From NCBI GenBank assembly GCA_001247695.2, contig LGRX02027133.1, positions 17,072 through 81,071 of the forward strand: 64,000 nt of DNA, written 5' to 3'. Below, one piece after another: positions 44,073 through 54,000 of this stretch. Below the pieces are notes generated by a model. The model was not told the DNA's origin, did not search any database, and saw nothing but the letters and a program-made list of their open reading frames with translations. A program made the translations under genes and the position numbers. Numbering within the stretch: position 1 is the first letter of the stretch; each line of letters opens with the position of its first letter. This DNA is from Cymbomonas tetramitiformis (taxonomy: Eukaryota; Chlorophyta; Pyramimonadophyceae; Pyramimonadales; Pyramimonadaceae).

Positions 44073-45122
44073 TCACACCGCCGACAGAAGATTAAAAGGT
44101 GAGTCCGGCACGTACTGCGTCTCCACACTGAGCATGTCAACCTTGCCAGTTGCATAGTTCCACAAATTGACGAGCACCACACCGGCACCCTTCGACGCCG
44201 TCACTTCCCCGGCCATGACCTTGAAGTTCACGGCCTCCTCAGCACGAACCGTGCCCCCCTCGAAGAAACACAGGTCGTTGATCACGTTCCGTGTGGCCAT
44301 AGAGTCGTAGTGAAGCACTCGTTGCTGCACAACCTCCACGGTGCTGGCAGCCACAGACGCCTGCTGAGCAAGTTCCCGTTGTAGATCAACTAGGTCACCT
44401 TCCGATTGAGCTACTCCGTACACCCACGAGTCTTGCAACACGTCTCCTGTGTACACACCAAGTTGATCACCGCAGTTCTGCACGGCCAGAAAAGCACACG
44501 GTACCTCATCATGCTCCTCCGCCTCCCAGATTTCCTCGTCCGTCATTTTGCCAGCCATCGATGACACTGCTGCCGCAACCTTCTCCACTACCTTGTCATT
44601 CTTCGACTCCAGGTGACGTTTCTTCCGTTTAGCATACCGATCTCTACACAGTGCTTTCTTCGCAGAATTCATCTTGATGAACTCCTCCATCTTCTAGGAA
44701 CACATAAGCCAGCACGACTCTGATGAATGCCCACCGGAGCATACGGCGCATACTAGGTGCTTGCTGTCATTCACCTTCTTCTCCGCTTCCCGTCGTCGAT
44801 CACCGAGCAAACCCTTAGCCACTGCCACTGTGTCGGTATCGTCTGCAGCCGCTACATAGTCTCGCGACGGGTTGCGCTCTTGTATCACGTTGACATAGAA
44901 AAATTCACAGTGTTGTTGTAACAAGTCGAACGTCGGCTTCGCCTCTCGACCTAGGTCAGCAACCACCGTTGCATACTCATTAGGCAGAGCCAAAACGGCA
45001 AACGCCAGCGTCATTACCTCGATTGTTCTCCTATCCAAACGTTCTCCAACATACGGGCAGATAGACAATTGTAGGTCTGCAAAAGCACTGAGCTGCTTAA
45101 CTGGATCTGACGTTGAGTTCAC
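44073..45122 (-). pseudogene. gag: Copia gag and protease region with an in-frame TAG
   Basis: The gag part ends with 'CAVCSGGHSSESC', a CX2CX3HX4C knuckle. A TAG follows five codons later (about 44,694) in the same frame; the frame continues with Lys-rich sequence to 'LHYDSMATRNVIND' (about 44,300), which aligns with the Copia protease motif DSGAT but with Met for Gly, and to 'YVPDSPFNLLSAV', the typical end of the protease region. Another stop precedes the integrase frame. Confidence 0.75.
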
Positions 45123-45203
45123 AGTTAGGCTCGTTAGATGATTCCTTCATTGACGCCGCCAACTGACCAAATAGCTGGGGTTCCGCACATGCACGCGATT
45201 TAC

Positions 45204-45525
45204 GATAGTGAGGATGCGCCGCCTGGGGTCAGGCGCTAACCATTCAGGGCAAGGGTCTCGAGAGGGATCTACTGTGTGCAGACCGCTATCTGAGGTGCCT
45301 CGGCACGACTCCTACCGCGGTCAAGCAGAGAACAGCCCCTCAACCCGCAAGCGGGGAGAAACCCATCTCCTCCCGGGGGGACACTGGCCGACACGTGAGG
45401 ACCACGAGTTACGATGTCCTGCGCTGCTTCACGGCTTGCCTCTTGGAATGGGACCTGACCCGGCTCCTCTTCTTCGGGGGAGCGGCTTCCGGGGGGCAGA
45501 GGCGGGGGCGGAGGCGGGGAAAAAT
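45204..45525 (-). mobile_element. 5'-truncated copy of the 3' end of the giant LINE
   Basis: The segment aligns in the same orientation with 47,277-47,600: 'GTGAGGATGC', 'GCCTGGGGTCAGGCGCTA', 'GGGTCTCGAGAGGGATCTAC', 'CTCCTACCGCGGTCAAGCAG', 'CTCCTCCCGGGGGGACACT' and then 'GGTTCCTCTTCTTCGGGGG'-like sequence up to a short GGAGGCGGGG stretch. Similarity starts abruptly at 45,204, which marks the element's 3' terminus, and stops in the G-rich tract. This is how a 5'-truncated retrotransposition product looks. No poly-A is present. Confidence 0.8.
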
Positions 45526-45735
45526 AACATTTGTTTGCATTCTGGTCTGATGCGATCTTGATCTCATGCATTTTGCTCTACGAATAAATGCAATGCATGC
45601 CCTCACCCGCAAGTACTGAACAAGTCCTGAAGCAACAAGCATGCAAGCGCGCCTGACCGTCAAACCATACCTGACCGTCATAATAGGCTTGACCGCCGTA
45701 GCACAGTACCCCTCACGCAGCCTTGCCCTTAACTA

Positions 45736-46317
45736 TTACGGGCACGTGAGTTGCACTGACAATGCTGTGGTCAAGGCCTCACCTGACGTCGGTGGAGCGG
45801 ATGGTGCAGCGGTCCGTGAATTGAAGTACCAAGCAATCTTGTCATCATTGAATGAGGCGGACAGCACGTCGATGTCCCCGTCGCCATCCACGTCTGCTGC
45901 ATACACTGAATATGCACCATCGGCCAGTGTGCTGATGACCTGCTGGCTGCCGAAGCCCCCGCTCCCATCGTTTGCATACCATGCGATCTTGTCCTCACCC
46001 GCTGAGGCGGACAGCACGTCGATGTCCCCGTCGCCATCCACGTCCGCTGCATACACTGATAGTGGACCATCGGCCAGTGTGCTGATGACCTGCTGGCTGC
46101 CGAAGCCCCCGCTCCCATCGTTTGCATACCATGCAATCTTGTCATCATTGAATGAGGCGGACAGCACGTCGATGTCCCCGTCGCCATCCACGTCCGCCGC
46201 ATACACTGACCTTGCACCATCGGCCAGTGTGCTGATGACCTGCTGGCTGCCGAAGCCCCCGCTCCCATCGTTTGCATACCAGGCGATCTTGTCATCATCC
46301 CTTGACGCGAACAGCAC
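45736..46317 (-). CDS. FG-GAP/VCBS repeat exon (beta-propeller type)
   Basis: Almost four copies of a 50-residue (150-bp) unit: 'DDKIAWYANDGSGGFGSQQV', 'ISTLADG', then 'VYAADVDGDGDIDVLSAS'. The DxDGDGDxD loop is a Ca-binding motif, and such repeats form integrin-type beta-propellers on the cell surface. The copies are nearly identical in DNA, so they arose recently. I see neither start nor signal peptide; the last 30 codons are Ala/Pro-rich. It is on the strand of the large polycystin gene and upstream of its stalk, but two retroelements lie between, so a link is unproven. Confidence 0.72.
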   Translation of the reverse strand: MLFASRDDDKIAWYANDGSGGFGSQQVISTLADGARSVYAADVDGDGDIDVLSASFNDDKIAWYANDGSGGFGSQQVISTLADGPLSVYAADVDGDGDIDVLSASAGEDKIAWYANDGSGGFGSQQVISTLADGAYSVYAADVDGDGDIDVLSASFNDDKIAWYFNSRTAAPSAPPTSGEALTTALSVQLTCP

Positions 46318-47276
46318 GTCCTTTGTCTTTGTCTTTGTATGTTTTAACCGGACACCGTAGTAAACATCGTCGACCCCCTATACCGCTGAAAAGCGGATAG
46401 TGGCGTGAGTGCACATCACGGGGGCAAGCCCAGGTCCAGCAGCCCCAGTCCATCCCCGCACCGCAGGGGGGGCTAGCCCCAGCCGTCGGGGGGTCCTCAG
46501 CGACCCGAAGGAGCGCGATTAGCTCGTTCCCCCGTCATTCAGGCGCTGGTGACGGTACGCTACGGGCCGTTTCGGGACCCCGATACCCTGCTGTGCCACT
46601 TTGAACATCGTCGTGCCACCGCCGGGTCGCGGGGCGCAATGTATGGCACAGCGATCGGCCGCCCCCAGTGGTGCATTGGGTGAGAGCTACCCTCGGGCCA
46701 TGACGCACCCTCGGACCCTGCCCGCACACACCGCTGGAAACATGTCCTTGTTGCAGTGCACAACCTGCGGAGAGGAATGGTGACATGCAGCAGGGGGCGC
46801 GGAGGGAAGGGTGACGCAGAAGGGGACTCGCAGGACAGGGGACAAGACACCCAAGCCAGAGGCGAGCACTGTTATCACCCTATAGCCGAGGCCAGGGCCG
46901 GTCACCCCGGGACGAGGAGGCGCAAAGCACAGGATCAGTCACAGAGAAACACGAACGACCCGCACCTGGCATCCGCGGGGGCCCACTCATCCGTGAACGC
47001 CCCTCCCGGGTAGAGCAGCGCAGGCACGTCAGATACCATCAGCAGACGTCGGCGGTCGCAGCAGCAGCCCGAGGCAGTCGCAGCGACAAGGGAGCGTCAG
47101 CCCCCAAGCAAGCAGCATACACGCAGATCGACACCGGAGGCAGCAACACCGCAGCGCAACCCTAAGAGCGAGTGAGGCAGGGCGTTCAGGGCAGGGAAGG
47201 ACTCACAGCGCCCAGAGCTTGCAATGAGAGATGGATTGAATCGGAAAAGATATACGACTCGGATGTCCATGCGGAT
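46318..47276. other. Gene-free stretch
   Basis: It begins with CTTTGTCTTTGTCTTTG and is GC-rich with short frames only. I see no RNA gene, repeat family or coding signal that I can defend. It separates the FG-GAP exon from the giant LINE. Confidence 0.45.
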
Positions 47277-47559
47277 GTGAGGATGCATCGCCTGGGGTCA
47301 GGCGCTAGCCATACAGGGCAGGGGTCTCGAGAGGGATCTACTGCGTGCAGACCACTGCCTGAGGCGCCTCGGCGCGACTCCTACCGCGGTCAAGCAGAGA
47401 ATAGCCTCTCAACCCGAAGGGGTAGACACATCTCCTCCCGGGGGGACACTCGCCGACTCAAGAGGACCGAGAGCTCAAGAGGTCTTGCTCTTTTTGTGCA
47501 GCCGTCTAGCGCAGTGGGAGCTGCCCCGGTTCCTCTTCTTCGGGGGGGCGGCTGTCGGT

Positions 47560-48062
47560 GGGGGCAGAGGTGGAGGCGGAGGCGGGAGGCGGGGCGGAGG
47601 CGGGGGCGGGGGCGGAGGTGGAGGCGGATGCGCGGGCGGAGGCGGAGGTGGAGGTGGTCGCGGCGGGGGTGGGGGGCGGCCAGCGCGGATGGGGAGGGTG
47701 GCGGCCGGAGGGCGGGGGGGAGGCGGAGTAGGGCTAGGTGGGGGGCGGCAGCAAGCTGGGCGGAGGAGCGGAGCGGAGCGGGGGGCCAAGAGGGGAGGGG
47801 CGGAAAAGCACCGGTGGGCGGGGGCGGAAGCGGAATGGTGCGTAGGGGTGGGTGTGGAGAGAGGGTGAGGCGGGGGGCGAGGCAGGTGAAGGCAGAGGCG
47901 AGGGCGGAGGGTGAGGCAGGCGGAGGCGGGGTCGGAGGCGGGGGTGGAGGTGGGGTGGGGGCGGAGGCAGGGGCGAGGCGGGAGGCGAGGCGGAGGCGGA
48001 GGTGGAGGCGGAGGCGGAGGCGGAGGCGGAGGCGGAGGCGGAGGCGGAGGCGGCCGGGCGGA
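47560..48062 (-). repeat. GGAGGC-type simple repeat at the 3' end of the LINE frame
   Basis: The plus strand is dominated by GGAGGCGGAGGC and variants, densest at 47,990-48,060. All six frames stay open for long stretches because of it, so the true C-terminus of the polyprotein cannot be read from frame length. A short version of the same tract is in the truncated copy (about 45,490-45,520). Confidence 0.85.
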
Positions 48063-51000
48063 GGAGAGTGGGACCACAGGTGGGGGAAGGCGAGGGGGAG
48101 AGGCGGCGTCTCCGTCCTGCCGGCGCCTTCCAGTCCTCGCACATCATCGCATCGAATATGTCGTCGAGGACCGCGGCGTAGGGGTTCTCTTCGGCCGACA
48201 GGGGAGGGGATGATGACACACCCGGGAGCGCAGGCAGCGTTTGGGGCCTGCCACTGGCGCTCGCCGCGCCTTGTGCGTCCTCCACACGGGAGCGCTTTGC
48301 AGCTGGTGGGGGGCGGGTGGAGGTGGGTCGACCAGCCGGGGCAAGAGGACGGGGGGTGGCTTCCAGGGGGGCACAGGGGCGGGGCGGAGGGGGCCGTGAG
48401 GGTGGAGAGGGGGAGGTCGCGGTCGCGGGTCCCTCGGTGCCCGGCATCCGTTCTGGTTCCTCTTCGGCAGTCAGGTCCACCAGCGCGGGAGGAGGCACCG
48501 GACGGTTTCCTGTAAGGCCGGCGCGCTGTCCTCGTTCCACCGGAGGGGGCGCACCAGTCAGCGTCGTGCCCAGGTCCAAGATGGCGCGCGTGATGCGCAT
48601 GCGAGCGGCGGGGACATCATCCTGCGAGTAGTCTAGTGGGAGGTCCTCGGCGATCCTCTCCGCGCCCATGAGCACGAACACTCCGCAGTCCCAGGGCCCG
48701 ATCTGGCGGGGCGCGTCTGTACAGGTAGCCCGAGTCCACTCCCGCGCCTCCACCTCCGCGCCGGACTCCACGAGCATCTGGCGCACCACTGCGCACAGGT
48801 GACCGAGGCACTCGGGGGTCTCGGCTCCGCAGGGCATTGAGTCAAAGTAGGTGGCAATCCCCGACCGAAGGTCAAGCACCGCGAGTGCCCAGTGGTTCGG
48901 AAAGTGGACCGGCATGACGAAGACCTTGCACTTCGCGGCTTCATATCCACGGTCAAACCCACGCCCGCGCGTGGCCACCCGCTGCCGGACAATGGCACAG
49001 TCAACCGCCCCATCGGTCGTGGGGACCACGTGCCGGTGAAAGAGGGCGTCGAAGAAGTGTACCCGGGGGTGAGAGCCTGGAAGGCCAAGTCCACGATGTT
49101 GAAGTACGGCGAGGTAGAGGGAGATCACTTCGTCGTTCAGCCATTCCTGTTCCCGGAGGCACAGCAGTTGGGCTCTGGTGAGGTCGAGGTTGGCTGCCGC
49201 ACAGCGTGCCCTCGCCACTACCTCCGTCGGGTCTCCCGGGCTGTGCAGCGCGCGCCACATCGGCCAATCCACCAGCGGCTGTCCGGGTGTCTCAGGAGCC
49301 CCCGGAGGGTTTGCCCCCGCCTCTGGTGAGGGCGCAAGAGGGTCATTCTGCCCGAGGGCAGCCAGGGGCGTGGGGGGCTCCGGCGTAGGCGTTACTGCAC
49401 TCGTGCCGGTCATGGTGTGCACCGTGCCATGAGCGTTGCTGAGCTCCGGCTTCACCAGCTCCCGGCACCCCTCGTTGAGGCACGCATACCGGAGCGTCCC
49501 GGTCAATCCCACCCACACAAGGAAGTTATTGTTGTTGTGCACTGTCTCCGGCCTTGCGCAGCACACTCGCCCAGCACCGCCTGTGAAGTACACCGACACC
49601 ACACCGCTTGGAAGCACCTTGGCCGCCTCAGGGCCCTTGCACCGTGCGCCAGTATGCCCAGGCAATTCTCGGACGGCCTCCGCGGCAATGTCGCACGCCG
49701 CCTGGAGGGAGGGGTGGGTTTCTCCCGCTTCGTCCGACCGAGAGAAGGGGACCGGTGCAGGAGTAAGGTGCCTTGGCAGTGCGGGCACGGCCACCCGGGG
49801 GGGCGCACCCGGTGGGGCCGCAAGGGCTCCCTCTAGCGACCCAAGGATTTCCGCGCAGGGGTCCACGTTGGTGACCAGCAAGGACACGGTCAATGCGTTC
49901 AGGCCCTCACCCCAGTCGGCTACTGGGTCGAGCCAATTCCTCCGCCCAGGGGCCTTGCAGCAGCGAGCCGCTCTGAACGCCTGGGTCCTGCCGTACACGG
50001 CAGTGTCCAGCCCCACCAGCCTCCTGCTCGGGTTGGCGGACGCCCACCGGGAGAGCCTACGCTGGAACTCCAGCCTGCCTTCAGCGCTGCCCAGCCGGCG
50101 CCTGAGGAGGACGTGGAACGAGCTCTTGGCCGGGGTGCACGCCTGCGTGACTGAGAAGTCGCCCCGGTGGGGCCGAGATATACCGTACTCCTCACCCAAG
50201 AATTCACAGATCGCTTCCATTGCCCTGTCCAGAGCTTCGGCATGGCACCGTTCGAGGCGCCGACTGCTCGCGTCCCATTCCCGGATCTTCACGTCCACAT
50301 CCCAATACGCCCATGAGTCCCCAGTGATGAGTTCGAAGAGGCTGCAAGATTCAGGCGTCGAGCTGCGCACCCTATCGATGAGGTCGGCTGCGGCAGCGAA
50401 GGAGGGGAGGGTTGTGCCTGCCATGGCGTTACCGTCGGTGGCTAGCTGCAGCACGCATGGGAACCCATAGCATTCCATCCGGTGGATGGCCCGTTGCCTC
50501 TGGCTTGTTCCGCGGTACCACCCAACCCCTGCCCAGTCCGGGCCATCATAGGGCGCCACATGAAGCCTGTTAGTGCCCCCAGGTACCTTGGGAGGAGGCA
50601 CCCATTCCGCGACCGGCTCATCATCCCGCGCTTCTCTGACGTTCCCCGCTGGGTCCCCGCCAGTGGCACCCAAAGGCTGGGGGAGGTTCCACGAGCGCCC
50701 GCCAGGGATCGGCAGGGAGGGGGGGCGCGAGGGGAGGGCGGCATGGTCAGGCTCAGAGGTGACCGTCACGACAGGCTCGGGGGGAACGGTCGCGTCACAC
50801 TCGGGGGAGGTGGTTGTGCGGGCAGGCAAGAGGGCAACCGCAACGCTGGGTGCGGTGTTCGGTCGCAGAGCAGGGGCCATGCGGAGCTCAGGGGCGGCGG
50901 GGCGAGCAGGCTCCGCGATGGTGTCGAGGAGAGGTTCAGAGGTGGCGGGGGCAAGTGGCGTGGAGACGGTGGCGAGGATAGGTCCTGGGGTTGAGCGGAG

Positions 51001-54000
51001 GGTGGGCCCCGAGGTGGCAGCGAGGGTGGGCACGGAGGTCGTGGCAGGCGCGGGCGTGGGGGCGGCGGCGGGAGCACGCACGGGGGCGGCACCGAGGGCG
51101 TGAAACGGATCGGCGTGGATGGCACGGGCAGAGTCGGCTACGGTGGCGTCCGTGGAGGCGGCGGCGCAGGCAGGTAGGGCATTGGAGGTAGGGGCGGGCC
51201 CAAGGGAGGTGCCCCCAGCCGCAATCAGGCTTGTGCCAGATGTGGGCACGGGGGGGGCGGGGCCTGCGTGCAAGGAGGCATCTGGACGGCATCGCAAGAA
51301 GATCTGCAGTAGGCCTTGCCTGGGGGCGGTGCTGGCAGGCGCAAGTCCAGAGGTGGCAGAGGCGGCAAGTCCGCTGGCAGAGGTTGTGGTTGCAGGCGCG
51401 AGGGCGGGGGTGGTGTCAAGGCCCGGAGTGGTGGCGAGGGCGGCGGCAATAGGCCCCGGAGTGGAGGTTGCGGCAATGGTCTCGGTGGTGACAGCTGGCG
51501 CGGAGGTGGCGATGTCGGTGACGGGTGCGGGTGCGGTGGTGAGTGGCTCTCCGGAGTGGGTGGTGCCAGCGGCCCCGAGGGGGGCAGGGGCAGCGTGTCC
51601 GGAGATTATGGTGTTCGTCAGCGAAGGGGTGGCGGGGGAGGGCATTGAAGCGGGGCGCAGGTCTCCGCCTGCGCCGCTCTCCCCCCCGTGATCTGGCTGG
51701 ACCGCCGGGACGACGGGGTAGGGTTCCACCTCAGGCGGCCTCTCCTCGGTAGCGCTTGATCGAGAGGACAGCTCCAGGGCTGCCGCCATGTGCAGAGCAA
51801 GGCATCTTGGGCACAACCAGCTGCCATCGAGCTGGCCAGGTCGCGGGTGGTCGGGTTGTAGCCCCCGGCACGCCCCTCGAGCCGTCCCAGCATGGACCCC
51901 CTTGTGGCACCCAGCACACCGCACCAAGTCCTTCGGGTCGGCGGGGCGCCACTCGTAAGTCCACCACGGTCTGCCCCCCGGGAGGTTGGGCATGGGTATC
52001 GCGTCGCGCATTTCTGGCGGGAGGCGTTGTTGAGCCTTCGCGTGCCTGATCCAGAAGTCGTCCACCTCCTTTGCCGCTGCCAACTCTGTTTGCCTGTGTG
52101 GTAGATCGGCGTTTTTGTTATTCTTGGGGCCAGTTCTGACCAGCGGTATCCAATCCCCGCTTCCTTGTCCGCGCTTCGCTTTCCTGTGGACTCCACGATA
52201 GACAGAGTCCAGGAGCCCTTTCCGGACGGGAGGGGCGCGCACAAAGCCGTCTGGCGTCGTGAAGTTGATGCCATCTCCCTCGAGGCCGCGTAGCCGGACA
52301 TACTCGTCGTACTTCTTCGCAGCCTGCCACGCCTCCGTGAAGGACCCCTCGTGGCACTTCTGCTTCTTGTGGAGGGCGTAGAATCTCTCACAGTTCTTCT
52401 CGTCTGCCGCACGGCGCGTGACCCCAATGAAGGGGTGCCACTCCGGCGGCGGGCGGCCGCACACAGCTCCGCCACCATTCCTGATGATCGAGTCCACCTT
52501 CCGGGTGCTCCCTTCCCCTAGCGTGCTGCCGTCTAGCTCGATGTTGGGCTGCAGCTTCAAGAGGTTGCCTGCCTGGTGCTCCCGTCTCAGTGCACGGTCC
52601 CACGCCTCAGCCGCTTCTCGTTCAATGGCAAAGCACCCAATGTGACGCCCACGGAGCGTGGCGACCCACCTCCCATCAGCAGTCCTGCGAACGCCGTAGA
52701 AAGTCGAGCTCGCTCCAGGTGCGCACTTATCAGGGAGGGGCATAGCCTCCGTCCCCAGGTCGCCTCCACACAGAGCGCACTCGTGTAGGGGTTCACCAAG
52801 CGAGGGCGCTAGGCCACCACAGGCATCGCAAAGAGAGGCGCACGCCGGGGAGTGGCCAACGGCGAAGCACCCGCACTGTACGATGCTGTCGAGCGGCTGG
52901 GGGCGCATGATGGCGCCGTCGCCCCGGAGAAAGGTGATGCCGCTGAGTTTAAGAGCTTGGGAGACATCGCACGGGCGGAGGGAGGGCATGTCATCGCGCG
53001 CTCCCCGGAGCTCCACCAGCGCATCCGCCAGCGTGGGAGAGTTAACGCACCATTTAGCCCACGCGCTGTCAAGGGACCGGTCGGAGAGGGCAGCAAAGGA
53101 AGCTTGGAAGCCGGGGCTCTTCCGGGGCGGCCGTGGGACATCCTGATTAGGGGGGGAGGGCAGCACCACCGTGGCTGCGGATCTCGCCTGCCCGCTCAGC
53201 ACGCGGTGCCCTGCCGACGGAGCTCTACCGCTAGCATGGACGACCGAGAGCCGCGTATTGCTGGAAAGAGCAAGAGGCGCCTCAACGTCGTCGTTGTCCC
53301 CAGAGAGAGGGGTCCTCGTGGCCGGCGCACAGTCGCTCGCCGTCCCCGTAGTTTCCTCTTTTATTGGAGGCGCCTGGGGAGTGAGCCTCGTCGAGTCTCT
53401 TTTCTGGGCCCTGCGCTCACGCCGGGTGCAGGTCGCATGCGTTGCTGCATCTGGGCCGCCCTGTGGAGTAGCAGCCTCAGCAAGGGCCTCAGAGATGAGG
53501 GCGTCCGCGAGTGTCCCAGAGACCAAGGCTCTGCACTGAGCAGTGTGGGCGTCCACCATGCCCGCGGCGGTTACCAGGATGCCCATTGTGAGCTCAGACG
53601 CCAGCCGGTCCCCCGCCGCACGGGGCACCTTGGCCAAGGATGCTGCCCCCATAGGGTCCATGGTGGCATGGATGATGGCGGCGGGAACTAGGCCCCGGTA
53701 CCCCAGGTCAAAGGCCCCCTCTCGACCTCCCGGTTCTCCGGGGAGGGCGCTGCTCAGGAGATGCTCAGAGGGAGTGGGGACCAGCCACCCGAGGGCGGAG
53801 AGCACTGGGAATTCTTCGGATCTGCAGGGTCCAGAGGCCGCTAACCTCAGGGGGTGCGCGCAGTGGCGGGGGTGGCAGGGGTTGCCAGCGAGCTCCAGCC
53901 AAATTGCAGTGCCCCTAGCATGCCCATGGCGAAGAGCGCGGACAAGGAAGCACTCTGCGAATTCCCACTGCTTGTGCCTGAGGCCGGCCACCTTCGGGTC

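Larger units (their letters stand above)
40078..45203 (-). mobile_element. Decayed Copia-type LTR retrotransposon
   Basis: In order on the minus strand there are gag with zinc knuckle, protease-like motif, pre-integrase finger, integrase, reverse transcriptase and RNase H: Copia order (integrase before RT). Several in-frame stops and at least one frameshift break it. A purine tract and one putative LTR lie at the 3' end (40,078-40,355). I find no matching LTR at the other end, where a truncated LINE copy abuts at about 45,204, so the 5' LTR is lost. Confidence 0.82.

Noticed and set aside
46380..46600. Structured RNA or rRNA fragment
   Set aside because: It is GC-rich with short inverted pieces, but I recognise no rRNA, snRNA or riboswitch signature.
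47172..48515. Plus-strand frame of 447 codons rich in Arg and Gly
   Set aside because: It is an artefact of the GGAGGC tract opposite the end of the LINE frame.
49436..50470. Plus-strand frame of 344 codons
   Set aside because: Shadow of the primase domain, without own motifs.
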